Positions 16,300 through 24,698 of a stretch of 33,594 bases of DNA are shown here, piece by piece. The notes beneath the pieces are model-generated. The model had not been told where the DNA came from. It saw nothing but the letters and a program-made list of their open reading frames with translations, and did no database searches. How positions within the stretch are numbered: the first letter of the stretch is position 1; the number at the start of each line of letters is the position of its first letter. A program made the translations under genes and the position numbers. Source of the DNA: a virus; the IMG/VR virus record IMGVR_UViG_3300035670_000797, positions 1 through 33,594 of that record; one strand, written 5' to 3'.

Positions 16300-19056
16300 T
16301 TAAGCTTTACCACCGTTTCTATCAGATTTTGTGGCGTCAGCAATAAATTCTTTTAATTTAGAAACAAATATTGGGTCACTAATCCAATCGGTGTTATTTT
16401 TACCACCAGCTTGCCCTGATAATTGTATAGAACCATCTATTGTTAATGATTCATCAAATTTAATTGTAGTTGTAGCACCTAATAATGACATCCATCCACT
16501 TAATTCCTTTAATGCATTAAGTTTGTCTACATCTATAGAATTAATGGCTTCAATGGAAGCTTTTAAACCAGAAGGGTTTATATTACCAATTTGACTAACA
16601 CTTTCAGTCATTTCAGTAAAAGCTGAACCACCCACATACCAAGCAGCCGCCAAACCAAAAAGAGCTATTGATAAAACAGCAATCCCAGCACCAGTTAATA
16701 TTAACGCGGGACCCAACAACGATAAAGGTACAATAAGTCCAGGTAAAGTTGATATACTATCCATAAACATTTTCATGGGAGGGGTTACAGCATCAAGACC
16801 GAAAGATAATAACCAAAGTGAGGCTGATAAAACAGCCGATGCTGCAGCCAAACCTACTAAACCTAACCAAAACATCGGTGTCATTACTATTGGACCTAAA
16901 GCTTCTGCCGCAAAAGCAAAACCAACAATCGCAGCTGCTGCAACCAATAAGACCGCCCAATCAACACCTTGCATATAACTCATACCGATACCAAGTGGTA
17001 TCATGGCCAAACCTAAAACACCTATTGCAACAGCTCCTTGTATTACATTGTTTGTAGGTATTTTAGAAACTACAAACATAGCTCCTGATAATAATACTAA
17101 ACCACCAGCAGCTATAGCCAAACTTTCCCAACCATTTTGTAATTTATCAAATTCTTGTAAAGCTTTAGCAAATACAAATAAAGCAGCTGATAATATTAAA
17201 ATTGCTGTAGCTCCTTTAATCATATCCATTGGGTTAAGTCCTTTGGTCATACCACCAGGACCTCCTCCTTGATTTGGGGTTCCAGTAGTTGGTGGTACCG
17301 TAGATTGTTCAGGCATCGGTGAAGTACCACCTTTCTTAAACCAATTTTTAGGGTTTAACTTACTCAAGAACCCCCCACTTTTACCTGTACCAGCATTAAA
17401 AGATGCAGCGGCTGCACTACCAAAAAGTCTACCTTGAATTATTGGCCATATTATTTTAGGACCAAAATATAAAGCCAACAAAGTACCTAAACCAACCCAA
17501 GGGTTTTGAGAAAACCAACCTATAAGACCTACGATAGACTCACCAAATTTTTTCATTACCGGAATTATAGAATCCCAAGGTATTTTTTCAAATATTTTAA
17601 CTAAAGCTATCATAATTTGATTTTTGATAGCATCAAAATTATTTTGAACGGACATTGCTTGTTGAGCCAATTCTGCTTGACTTTTTTTCTGATTAACAAA
17701 TAACGCTGCCTCACTTGCTGTTAAATCTTTTAATAATTTTGGGTTACCTTCAATCGTGACAAAAGCCCCGTTTTCACCCATTTCTGCAGCACCAGTTAAG
17801 GCATCCATAGTATCTTTGTCTAAACCTTTACCACTCAATAACCCTTCAAATTTTTCAACTTTAGCACCTTGTTTAGCCGTTTCAACTAATTTAGAATAGT
17901 CCATACCTAAAGCTTGAGCCGCCTCCCTTAATCTATCCAACTCATAAGCGTTAACTTCAAACTCACCTGTTTTTTCATTAAAAGTAGCTGATGCGGTTGC
18001 AGCTTTTGTTAAACTTTTAGCCAACTCTTCAGGAGAGTTACGTGCTTTATACATTAAAGTAAAAGGGTCACCTAATGCTGCTAAATCCCCACCTAAAACT
18101 TGTAATTGAGCCGCAGCTTCAATCGCACCTTCAGGTCTAAAAACCTTATCCGCGACTGAGGCAACATCTTGCATATCTATTTTATATTTTTCAGAGAATT
18201 TGGCCATTTCTTTAAGACCTTTAACCCCTGCTTTAAAATTTAATTTATTTAATAACCCTAAATTTTGTTGAAACTTTTTAATAACCTGACCTGAGTTAAG
18301 ACCCATATCGGATGCTTCTTGTGACATCTGTAAAATCATAGATGTGGCTTGTTGAGCACCCAAACCAAAAAGTTCCATCTCACCCGTCATACCAGCCAAC
18401 TCCTCAACCTCCATTCCTGTGATTCTAGCTGTTTCTGCCATAGCTTTTGATGCCTGTTTTGTTAACATCACTTGTCTACCAGTTGCGTCAGCCATAGCTG
18501 ATTGAGCTTTATATGCTGACTCAATATCAAAACCCATTGCAGCAAACTCTTCTCTAGTAACAGAAAGATTGTCTGCCATTAACTTAAATTTAGTACCTTG
18601 AAAACCTAAAGTATTTGCAGTTTGATGAGCCAAATGGTCAATTGCTAAAAACTTTTGAAATATCTCAGACAATGAAGGGATGAATTCATTTTTCAAAGCC
18701 TTAGCTCCATCCAAAATAGAACCACCAATTGATTTGAATAAACTTTTTGTCTTAGATAACTCTTTGTTTATACCTTGATATAAAGCGTATTGTTGTCTAT
18801 TTTGTTCATTTATCTTTTGAAGTACTTTAATCTCATCAGTTAAAATACCTCCAGATTTCTTTAATAATTCATTTATTTTTGCCTCATTTCTTGCTGTTTC
18901 TTCAGCAAGTTCTTTCATTAACTTATAGTTTTTGGCAATAGTTTTTTGAACGTCCGCATAACTCTGTAAGTTTTTGGTGGACTCTTTAACCGCCTCTGCT
19001 ATCTGTTCCCTGAGTTCGGCTTCCTTTTTTGTTCTTTCGTAATTATCGTCAGCCAT
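16300..19056 (-). CDS. Tail tape measure protein
   Basis: A 918-aa protein with typical tape-measure design. Residues 1-115 are charged coiled coil. About 130-500 is an Ala/Met/Gly-rich helical region (AAQLQVLGGDLAALGDPF). A linker rich in Gly, Pro and Thr falls near 570-600. Long hydrophobic helices follow at about 510-540 and 605-830, capable of membrane insertion after ejection, and then a short hydrophilic C-terminus. Tape measures set tail length and help form the DNA channel through the inner membrane. T4 gp29 is 590 aa, so a longer tail is expected. The ATG overlaps the stop of the 556-aa gene (TAATG), giving tight translational coupling. Confidence 0.85.
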   Translation of the reverse strand: MADDNYERTKKEAELREQIAEAVKESTKNLQSYADVQKTIAKNYKLMKELAEETARNEAKINELLKKSGGILTDEIKVLQKINEQNRQQYALYQGINKELSKTKSLFKSIGGSILDGAKALKNEFIPSLSEIFQKFLAIDHLAHQTANTLGFQGTKFKLMADNLSVTREEFAAMGFDIESAYKAQSAMADATGRQVMLTKQASKAMAETARITGMEVEELAGMTGEMELFGLGAQQATSMILQMSQEASDMGLNSGQVIKKFQQNLGLLNKLNFKAGVKGLKEMAKFSEKYKIDMQDVASVADKVFRPEGAIEAAAQLQVLGGDLAALGDPFTLMYKARNSPEELAKSLTKAATASATFNEKTGEFEVNAYELDRLREAAQALGMDYSKLVETAKQGAKVEKFEGLLSGKGLDKDTMDALTGAAEMGENGAFVTIEGNPKLLKDLTASEAALFVNQKKSQAELAQQAMSVQNNFDAIKNQIMIALVKIFEKIPWDSIIPVMKKFGESIVGLIGWFSQNPWVGLGTLLALYFGPKIIWPIIQGRLFGSAAAASFNAGTGKSGGFLSKLNPKNWFKKGGTSPMPEQSTVPPTTGTPNQGGGPGGMTKGLNPMDMIKGATAILILSAALFVFAKALQEFDKLQNGWESLAIAAGGLVLLSGAMFVVSKIPTNNVIQGAVAIGVLGLAMIPLGIGMSYMQGVDWAVLLVAAAAIVGFAFAAEALGPIVMTPMFWLGLVGLAAASAVLSASLWLLSFGLDAVTPPMKMFMDSISTLPGLIVPLSLLGPALILTGAGIAVLSIALFGLAAAWYVGGSAFTEMTESVSQIGNINPSGLKASIEAINSIDVDKLNALKELSGWMSLLGATTTIKFDESLTIDGSIQLSGQAGGKNNTDWISDPIFVSKLKEFIADATKSDRNGGKA

Positions 19057-20726
19057 TATTTACTTAAAACTAATTTTTTAATAAAGGCCTTAGAACCTTT
19101 AAAATCTTTATTACCCATAGCCTTATCACCAACTACAACTTCACCCTTCCATTGGCTAGGGTCTTTAGGACTTTTTATATTTTTACCAGCCAAAGTGAAA
19201 AACGAACCTGATTCATTATTAGTTTTACTAAATATTAAAACTAAACCTTTTGGTTTTTGGGTCATTCTAACAAAAAAAGTACCTTTAGATAAACCCTCAA
19301 CAATTTGTTTTTTTGTGGCTTTATTAAAAATAGTGTCATCTTCGTCAGACTCAAACCTTAAATCAGCCTTACATTTAATAAATTTTTTATCAGAAATTTT
19401 AATTTCTTTACTTTCTTTCTCCTCTGGGTCTAAATCTTGTAATATACCTATTTTTAAAATTTTTATCTTTTCTAAAGAATTTTTTTCTTCTTCAGTGATT
19501 AATTTTATGTTATCAGCAATACTGTTAATAATAGATTCCACAGTATTCATATTAACTTTAGATGTTTTTTTAACTTTAATCTCCTTTTCTTTATTTTCAG
19601 GTTTACCATATCTACCTTTTGTCATTTCAGGTAAAGTAGTGAACTTTTTTAAAAATATAGAAAAAACCAAAATCATCTTTTTTAAAAGAATGTTTTTTTC
19701 TGTTTGTGATGTTACACCTTCACCTTTTAAGGCTATAATATAAAGTTCTTTATAGAAATTTTTAATTACTTTAAAAGTTTCTGATTGTTTACCGTTTTTA
19801 GATACTTTAGCGAATAAGGAAAATAAATCGGACATAAAGTTTTGAAAATTAGCTTTAAATTTTTTTAATTTTCTTCCTTTGCCTTTTTTTTTAATTTCTA
19901 ACAATCCGTATGCTTTTAAATCTTTTAAAGTTGCTAAAAGTGATTTTTGATTTATTTTTATAGATTTTGTGGTATTTACAATACTATCTAAGAACATTCT
20001 TTGAAAATCAGGATCATCTTTGTACTGTTTTATAACAGTAAAAAATTTAGCATTTTCTTTAATATCATTTAATTTTGTATTAACTTCTTGTAAATCTTCA
20101 CCGTTATAATAACTACCTTTTTCACCTAAGTTTTCTTTATTATCCTCCTCTTCTTTAGTTTTAGGTGTTAAATCACCTGAAATTTCTACATCAAAAAAAG
20201 CGTTTGTTTGTAAACCCATTAAAGCTAATTTATCTTTATATTTACCCCATATGTTTTTTTTAGCTAAAAAAGGTCTTTTTAAAGATTCTGGTGTAAATTT
20301 TAATTTAACCTCACCGTTATTTAAATCTAAAACCAAAGTTTTAAACTTTTCCGATAACTTTTTATTATAAATCGCTTTACCTGAAAATTTTTGACCGTCT
20401 TCTTTTACAAAAGAAAAATCAAACGGTTCGTTATATTGTTGGATTAATTCGAGAGTAAAAATACCCTGTGATTTCATATAACCCATAAGATTATAGGAAG
20501 GTATACCTAGTTCACTAAAATTTTTTTCAATTTTGTCTCTAAGATATTCTGAACGTGCTTTAGCAGAACCAACATCATCACCACCCAAATTTTTAACTAC
20601 TTCGGTAGGATCAGAAGAAGAACCGGCTAAAGTACTATAAGGGTTTATAGGGTTATATTTACCAGAAGTTAAATCTTCTTTTAATAAATTTTTAAATTTA
20701 TTTTTATCTAATAAAATTACCGACAT
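19056..20726 (-). CDS. Unknown tail-cluster protein coupled to the tape measure
   Basis: A 556-aa, Lys/Glu-rich, mostly helical protein of no family I recognise. It begins MSVILLDKNKFKNLLKEDL, a leader similar to the LLKE/ILKE starts of other genes here, followed by a Ser/Gly/Pro-rich linker. The centre (about 280-400) is strongly basic, and the C-terminus (about 470-556) is a compact beta-rich domain (GTFFVRMTQKPKGLVLIFSK). It has a late-promoter-like element 13 bases upstream and its TAA overlaps the tape-measure ATG. Position suggests a virion or tail-assembly factor, perhaps made in set ratio to the tape measure. An internal, processed protein is an alternative. Confidence 0.75.
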   Translation of the reverse strand: MSVILLDKNKFKNLLKEDLTSGKYNPINPYSTLAGSSSDPTEVVKNLGGDDVGSAKARSEYLRDKIEKNFSELGIPSYNLMGYMKSQGIFTLELIQQYNEPFDFSFVKEDGQKFSGKAIYNKKLSEKFKTLVLDLNNGEVKLKFTPESLKRPFLAKKNIWGKYKDKLALMGLQTNAFFDVEISGDLTPKTKEEEDNKENLGEKGSYYNGEDLQEVNTKLNDIKENAKFFTVIKQYKDDPDFQRMFLDSIVNTTKSIKINQKSLLATLKDLKAYGLLEIKKKGKGRKLKKFKANFQNFMSDLFSLFAKVSKNGKQSETFKVIKNFYKELYIIALKGEGVTSQTEKNILLKKMILVFSIFLKKFTTLPEMTKGRYGKPENKEKEIKVKKTSKVNMNTVESIINSIADNIKLITEEEKNSLEKIKILKIGILQDLDPEEKESKEIKISDKKFIKCKADLRFESDEDDTIFNKATKKQIVEGLSKGTFFVRMTQKPKGLVLIFSKTNNESGSFFTLAGKNIKSPKDPSQWKGEVVVGDKAMGNKDFKGSKAFIKKLVLSK

Positions 20727-20739
20727 TAAAAATGTTTAT

Positions 20740-20749
20740 TTATAAATAT
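20740..20749 (-). promoter_or_regulatory. Late-promoter-like element (ATATTTATAA)
   Basis: Minus strand GATATTTATAAATAA contains exact TATAAATA and ends 13 bases before the ATG of the 556-aa gene. It is nearly the same 15-mer as at 2061-2075. It lies just before the terminator of the upstream unit, so the two units are cleanly separated. Confidence 0.6.
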
Positions 20750-20754
20750 CAACC

Positions 20755-20784
20755 AAATAAAAAATGGGGCTATTAACCCCATTT
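20755..20784 (-). terminator. Intrinsic terminator after the gp26-like unit
   Basis: Perfect 8-bp stem AAATGGGG/CCCCATTT (20762-20769 with 20777-20784), loop of seven, then a T-run on the minus strand. It follows the 46-codon ORF stop by three bases, which supports that ORF being a real end of the unit. Confidence 0.85.
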
Positions 20785-20787
20785 AAA

Positions 20788-20928
20788 TTATTTTCTTTTT
20801 GATTTAGCTTTATCGTATTCTTTTTTCTGTTCTTCTAATTCTTTTTGCCAAAAGTCAAGATAAATTCTTCTTTCCCACACAGGCATATTTTGAACAGATT
20901 CGTAAGAAAACCTCATATGTTTAACCAT
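20788..20928 (-). CDS. 46-aa tail-chaperone-like ORF or frameshift extension
   Basis: From the ATG at 20928 this encodes 46 aa (MVKHMRFSYESVQNMPVWER...), ending in a charged Lys/Glu helix. The same frame is open upstream into the end of the gp26-like gene as far as 21056 or so, without another ATG. The residues just before the Met (LGLKKEIYY) read like part of the same helical domain. It may thus be a C-terminal extension of the gp26-like protein reached by a +1 or -2 shift at TTTTTTT (20977-20983), as tail chaperones upstream of tape measures often are, or a separate small gene. A homopolymer sequencing error is a third option. Confidence 0.6.
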   Translation of the reverse strand: MVKHMRFSYESVQNMPVWERRIYLDFWQKELEEQKKEYDKAKSKRK

Positions 20929-20956
20929 ATAATAAATCTCTTTTTTAAGACCTAAA

Positions 20957-21727
20957 TTATACTCTAACGTTAGGCCAAAAAAAGTTGAGTCCGAGGGTAA
21001 ATGGAGCTTGAAATGTACCTGTCGGTCCCTCCACCTCGGCCGACATATCTATACCTGGTTCAATTGAGTCAGAATATTCTCTGAATTTAAGTGAATCGTA
21101 AGCTGGCATCACATTAATAAATTGTTGAATAAAATTAATATCTCGATTACCATCAATTTCTTTAATTTGTGCTTGTAACCTATAAGTTAAAGTGTTTGAA
21201 ATTTGGGATTTTGTTGCTTTTTCATATTTTTCGGAACGAGAAACAATATTTTTTTCGTCAGCAACAGTTAAAAGTTTAAATTTAATTTTTCTTTTACTTT
21301 TTGGTAATAAGAAAGAAAATTCACCTTTTTCGTCGGGCTCAACACCTTCAGGTAATTCTTTTGTTTTTAAAGCCGATAAATCAATTTCAGTTTCAAATTC
21401 AACACCACTAGATGGATCGGTTAACTTAACAGGATACATTTCACCATAACCTGTTGCACGTAACCAAATCATAATCGCGTTTCTATCACCAACCAATAGT
21501 TGGTCAAATGGAACTGGGGATTCTTTAACTTTTCTTTCTAATAATATATCAAGAACTTTTCCACTCTTAATCAAATTTGGTGATGTAAGAATGTTTTCGT
21601 CCATTGCGGTCATATACTCTACTTTTACACTACCTTGTTGACCAGGATATAAAAGACCTTTTGAAGGCAAAGGAATTACATCGAATGGGGCTTGAAATTG
21701 AACTTCTTGTGTTTGTTGTTTTGACAT
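20957..21727 (-). CDS. gp26/gp51-family baseplate or tail-assembly protein
   Basis: A 256-aa protein with the signature of the T4_baseplate family (PF12322; T4 gp26 and gp51): FDVIPLPSKGLLYPG, then VKVEYMTAMDENILTSPNLI near the N-terminus, a GDRNAIMIWLRATGYG motif around 90-105, and a C-terminus ending NFFWPNVRV. In T4 these proteins help build the baseplate hub. Here it precedes the tape-measure unit, so a tail-assembly chaperone role is also plausible. The last 90 bases are unusual: 35 of 63 bases at 20984-21046 are G or C in an otherwise AT-rich gene. They fold into a hairpin and are followed by seven T residues where a frame change would add the downstream 46-aa segment. Confidence 0.82.
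   Translation of the reverse strand: MSKQQTQEVQFQAPFDVIPLPSKGLLYPGQQGSVKVEYMTAMDENILTSPNLIKSGKVLDILLERKVKESPVPFDQLLVGDRNAIMIWLRATGYGEMYPVKLTDPSSGVEFETEIDLSALKTKELPEGVEPDEKGEFSFLLPKSKRKIKFKLLTVADEKNIVSRSEKYEKATKSQISNTLTYRLQAQIKEIDGNRDINFIQQFINVMPAYDSLKFREYSDSIEPGIDMSAEVEGPTGTFQAPFTLGLNFFWPNVRV
20991..21039 (-). promoter_or_regulatory. GC-rich hairpin before T7 slip-site candidate
   Basis: CCGAGG-TGGAG (minus strand) pairs with CTCCA-TTTAC-CCTCGG: an outer 6-bp and an inner 5-bp stem separated by a five-base bulge. It lies seven bases upstream of TTTTTTT (20977-20983). Such GC content is exceptional for this genome, so the RNA fold may be selected. Most known frameshift stimulators lie downstream of the slip site, so a role in frameshifting is only possible. 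Confidence 0.4.
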
Positions 21728-21773
21728 TATAAAAACTTTTTTCTAAATTTGTTATTCTAATTAACCTTAAAAC

Positions 21774-21792
21774 TTTTACTATAATAGTAAAG
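21774..21792. repeat. Palindrome TTTACTAT-A-ATAGTAAA
   Basis: An 8-bp perfect inverted repeat around a single base, in the divergent region between the gp26-like gene and the metallopeptidase gene. Near-perfect dyads with one central base are typical of repressor sites. It could equally be a small RNA hairpin in the gp26-like leader. Confidence 0.35.
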
Positions 21793-21860
21793 ATTATATA
21801 CATAAATAGATTTATTTTAATTTTTCATATGAATTATTTTATTATCTAAGGAAAGATTAT

Positions 21861-21868
21861 TATATTTG
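21861..21868 (+). promoter_or_regulatory. Bacteroidetes-type -7 box
   Basis: TATATTTG fits TAnnTTTG exactly and lies 19 bases before the metallopeptidase ATG, the same geometry as at 3060-3067. No clear TTTG -33 element is seen. Confidence 0.6.
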
Positions 21869-21887
21869 TATATTAATTAATAACGAT

Positions 21888-22859
21888 ATGAAAATGACAC
21901 AAAATAAATTAACTCGATTAACTGAGGTTCTTTCAGTACCGACCCACTCTCGTAATGAAAAACTTATGATTGAGTATTTACAAAAAGTTTTAACCGAAAA
22001 AGGTTATGACCATTATACTGACTCACACGGTAACATTTATGTAACAAAAGGTAACAGTAAAAATTTTCCTTGTTTTGTTGCACATACTGATACCGTCCAC
22101 CCAATTAATATGAACATGGTAGTTGTACAGACAGAAAGTATTGAAGATGGGGTTATTCTTACCGGTATGGACAAAGTCACTAAAAAGGCTTCAGGTATCG
22201 GTGGTGACGATAAATGTGGTGTTTATTTAGCTCTTGAAATGTTGGACACATTACCAAATGTAAAAGCAGCGTTTTTTGTTTCAGAAGAAATTGGTTGTAA
22301 GGGTAGTATGTATGCGGACCCAAAATTCTTTGAGAATGTTGGTTATGTTATTCAATACGATTCTCCAGGTGGAAACTCAATGAGTTTGACATTAATGGGT
22401 CGTTACTTGTTTAATCAAAAATCGGAATTCGCAGATAAAGTATCGGGTTTAATTAAAGAACATGGTATTACTGATTGGGCATATCATCCGTATACTGATG
22501 TTTGGCAAATTATGGAAAAGTTTAACATTGCTTGTTTAAACTTGGCGGCTGGATATTATCGTTATCATACTGATAATGAATATGTTGTTGTCGATGACGT
22601 TCAAAACGGTTATGAACTAGGTTTAAAAATTGTGACAGAACTAGGTGAAAAGAAATACGAAAACCCAAAAGAAGATAGGTATAATAATTCTTATCTTAAA
22701 AAATATACAGGAAAAAGTCTTTTAAATGAAGAAGAAGAAAAAGATGATAATGATATTTTTAATAGTGGGGAATTTATTTATTCTGAACATAATAAAAAAG
22801 ATTATGGATACGGTCCATATTATGAAAGCCGTAATTGGGACGAAGATTATGATTGGTAA
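21888..22859 (+). CDS. Phage-encoded M20/M28-like metallopeptidase
   Basis: A 323-aa two-metal aminopeptidase-like protein of the MH clan (M20 peptidase T-like or M28). Ligand candidates in order are H66 and D68 in AHTDTVH, D107/D108 in GIGGDDKCG, the acid pair E133-E134 in SEEIGCKG, D158 in QYDSPGG, and H227 in YRYHTDNE. All the elements of an active enzyme are present. The dimerisation insert usual in M20 enzymes is very short, so the fold may be M28-like. The last 70 residues form an acidic, Tyr/Asn-rich tail (ending NWDEDYDW) that does not belong to the catalytic domain. No signal peptide is present, so it acts in the cytoplasm. Peptide recycling or a host-targeting role are both guesses. 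It is monocistronic, with a host-like promoter and a terminator. Confidence 0.85.
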   Translation: MKMTQNKLTRLTEVLSVPTHSRNEKLMIEYLQKVLTEKGYDHYTDSHGNIYVTKGNSKNFPCFVAHTDTVHPINMNMVVVQTESIEDGVILTGMDKVTKKASGIGGDDKCGVYLALEMLDTLPNVKAAFFVSEEIGCKGSMYADPKFFENVGYVIQYDSPGGNSMSLTLMGRYLFNQKSEFADKVSGLIKEHGITDWAYHPYTDVWQIMEKFNIACLNLAAGYYRYHTDNEYVVVDDVQNGYELGLKIVTELGEKKYENPKEDRYNNSYLKKYTGKSLLNEEEEKDDNDIFNSGEFIYSEHNKKDYGYGPYYESRNWDEDYDW

Positions 22860-22864
22860 AAAAT

Positions 22865-22889
22865 AAAGGGACTTAATAGTCCCTTTTTC
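22865..22889. terminator. Terminator shared by convergent genes
   Basis: Perfect 9-bp stem AAAGGGACT/AGTCCCTTT (22865-22873 with 22878-22886), four-base loop, with TTTTTC on the plus strand. It lies six bases after the peptidase stop and one base from the stop of the convergent 159-aa gene, so it probably serves both. Confidence 0.8.
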
Positions 22890-22890
22890 G

Positions 22891-23370
22891 TTATTCGTCT
22901 TTTAATCTAACCGGGTATTCAACCCCACCTTTGTCAAAGTAAGAAATTTCAACCTGATCCAAAGTAGCTGGATAATCACCCCCAAAAATAAAGTCAGACA
23001 CATCTTTTGGTGTACCGTAAATAGATTCTTCATCATAAGAACCTAAACCTAAACCAACACTTTTAGCTATCCTAGAGACATCTTGCCAACGTTCATAACC
23101 ATTTTTATTATAGGATTCAAATAAAGCAATATAAAATTTACAAACATTTATAAATCTTTGAAATGATATATCATCGTCAGATTTAAAAGAGACTTCTTCT
23201 CTAAGATAAGAATCACCATATTCCCATGTGGTTTTCATGACAAACACATTAGCAATCTTTGGTCGATTCATGGGTGTTTGGGAAACCTCAAAGGGTAAAT
23301 CATTTTGACTAAAATTTAATTCGTCAAACCACTCAGATTCTTTTAATATTTTTTTTATTAATACTTTCAT
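22891..23370 (-). CDS. Unknown protein with KILKE-type leader, 159 aa
   Basis: Begins MKVLIKKILKESEWFDEL; the remainder is a mixed, mildly acidic domain (about 35-159) with aromatic strands (FVMKTTWEYGDSYLREEVSF) and no motif I know. Its first 38 bases overlap the end of the 158-aa gene in another frame. The leader matches that of its neighbour (MKNIIRKILKEEQ) almost residue for residue, and both contain the DNA string AAAATATTAAAAGAA. The leader resembles T4 capsid-targeting peptides, which are cut after a hydrophobic-x-Glu. If so, this would be an internal head protein, but this is inference. Confidence 0.72.
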   Translation of the reverse strand: MKVLIKKILKESEWFDELNFSQNDLPFEVSQTPMNRPKIANVFVMKTTWEYGDSYLREEVSFKSDDDISFQRFINVCKFYIALFESYNKNGYERWQDVSRIAKSVGLGLGSYDEESIYGTPKDVSDFIFGGDYPATLDQVEISYFDKGGVEYPVRLKDE

Positions 23371-23809
23371 TTAACTGACTTTCTAATTTTTCGATTCTAT
23401 CTTTTAATTCTTGGATTTCATCTGCAGCTTCTTCTCTACCTCTATTATACCCTTCTTCTTCCGCCTCTTCTTTTTCCCTATCTGCGTCTTCATAATAAAC
23501 ATAATCGTCACAACAACCTTCACAAGTACAATCGTCACGACCAGAATCATAACCAGAATCACGACCATCATCGTAAACCCTTTCTACTTGGTCATACATT
23601 TCCTCACCGATTTCCATTAATTTATCAACATCTTTAATACCGGCATCAACCATCATATCATAAATGTTAAAAGCATCAAAATTATAGTCACTTTCTATTT
23701 TAGCAAAAGGTTTTTTGACAGTTTTTTCAGCCTCGGAAGTATCAAAACCACGAACCCATTCAAATTCGTCTTGTTCTTCTTTTAATATTTTACGGATAAT
23801 ATTTTTCAT
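23333..23809 (-). CDS. Acidic coiled-coil protein with Cys cluster and KILKE leader
   Basis: A 158-aa protein starting MKNIIRKILKEEQDEFEW. The middle has Gly/Asp/Tyr/Arg repeats (DDGRDSGYDSGRDD) followed by a tight Cys cluster CTCEGCCDD, a possible metal or disulphide site. The C-terminal third is a charged coiled coil (EEGYNRGREEAADEIQELKD). The protein is highly acidic overall. The start lies four bases after a late-promoter-like element that is itself made of the last codons of the homing-endonuclease gene. The function is unknown. The leader shared with the next gene suggests both go to the same place, possibly the prohead. Confidence 0.72.
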   Translation of the reverse strand: MKNIIRKILKEEQDEFEWVRGFDTSEAEKTVKKPFAKIESDYNFDAFNIYDMMVDAGIKDVDKLMEIGEEMYDQVERVYDDGRDSGYDSGRDDCTCEGCCDDYVYYEDADREKEEAEEEGYNRGREEAADEIQELKDRIEKLESQLNESINKKNIKRI

Positions 23810-23813
23810 TTTA

Positions 23814-23823
23814 TTATAAATAT
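23814..23823 (-). promoter_or_regulatory. Late-promoter-like element inside a stop codon
   Basis: Minus strand GAATATTTATAATAAAATG: the element ATATTTATAA is also the Glu-Tyr-Leu-stop end of the endonuclease gene, and lies four bases before the next ATG. A promoter here would give a nearly leaderless transcript. Confidence 0.45.
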
Positions 23824-24698
23824 TCAGATAATTTGGATTTTACCGAATCAATCGAATCATTTATATCTTTTTCCCAAAATCTTAGTAAGGGAATGTTGTT
23901 TTCTTTTGCGATAATATTTTTACGTTCATCATTTTCTTTAACAAACTTTTGAATTTCATGGATTGCCTCAGGATGAACATCTGGATTGCAATGAAACCAA
24001 TCACCATCAACCTCAATTAAAATATTATGTTTGGGGATATAGAAGTCGTATAGATAACCATTTAAAGGGTGTTGATTAATAAATTGGATATTAAGTTCGA
24101 TTAATAAATCCTCAAACTTTTGCTCTAGTTTGGATTTATGACTTGACATTTTATTCTTAAAATAATCTAACCTATTAAATCTTTGTTGGATTTTATTTTC
24201 TTCTTTAGACCAATACTCTTTTGACTGTTTAGAACATTTCTCAACCAATTCATCATATTTTTCTAACCAATTTCTACTTTGAGTTTCTTTAATTTTTCTT
24301 TTATGTTCATCAGTTTTTTTATATTTTGAAACTGACATACCATATTTTCTAACCCTATCATCAGTGTCAACAGTTAAACCTTTATTCCATATTTTTAATT
24401 CACCACTTTCATAAAGTTTTTTTTGGGTTTCACCAGCTTTACGATGTGCTTCAGGGTTGTGGCCCCAATTATTATGTACACGAGAAGCGTGACCATGTAT
24501 GTATTCTCTAAAACCTTCATAAATACCTAAATATTTTGGCCTTTCACCACAACCACAGGCACAAGTAGGTGTTATTCCATTTAAAAAATATTCGATATAA
24601 ACATCTTCGGCTTTCATTTTATGTTTTAAACGACAATGAGCCGATAACCCCTGTGGGTTTGTTAATTCTTGATTACAAATTTTACAAATGTGTTGCAT
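23814..24698 (-). CDS. Free-standing homing endonuclease, Vsr-like fold
   Basis: A 294-aa endonuclease. An N-terminal C2H2-type finger (C5, C8, H21, H26) is followed by a CACGCG cluster (46-50). A NUMOD3-like DNA-binding stretch comes next (TDEHKRKIKETQSRNWLE, about 129-146), then a coiled-coil linker. The C-terminal very-short-patch-repair/PD-(D/E)xK-like domain (about 185-294) has D208 in YDFYIPKHN, E219, D221 and H226 in IEVDGDWFHC, and ends PLLRFWEKDI. Enzymes of this type (I-Bth0305I/EDxHD relatives) spread themselves between phage genomes and may sit between essential genes. It lies between the tail tube gene and late genes, with a hairpin leader described separately. Closely related tail regions without it would mark the insertion. 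Confidence 0.85.
   Translation of the reverse strand: MQHICKICNQELTNPQGLSAHCRLKHKMKAEDVYIEYFLNGITPTCACGCGERPKYLGIYEGFREYIHGHASRVHNNWGHNPEAHRKAGETQKKLYESGELKIWNKGLTVDTDDRVRKYGMSVSKYKKTDEHKRKIKETQSRNWLEKYDELVEKCSKQSKEYWSKEENKIQQRFNRLDYFKNKMSSHKSKLEQKFEDLLIELNIQFINQHPLNGYLYDFYIPKHNILIEVDGDWFHCNPDVHPEAIHEIQKFVKENDERKNIIAKENNIPLLRFWEKDINDSIDSVKSKLSEYL

Noticed and set aside
19195-19743. Plus-strand ORF of 182 aa opposite the 556-aa gene
   Set aside because: Hydrophobic Leu/Ile/Phe/Ser composition is the mirror of Lys/Glu-rich coding on the minus strand; it has no family motif and no start signal.
20977-20983. A classical -1 slip at TTTTTTT
   Set aside because: The -1 frame reads Leu-Ala-stop, so only +1 or -2 would reach the downstream ORF.
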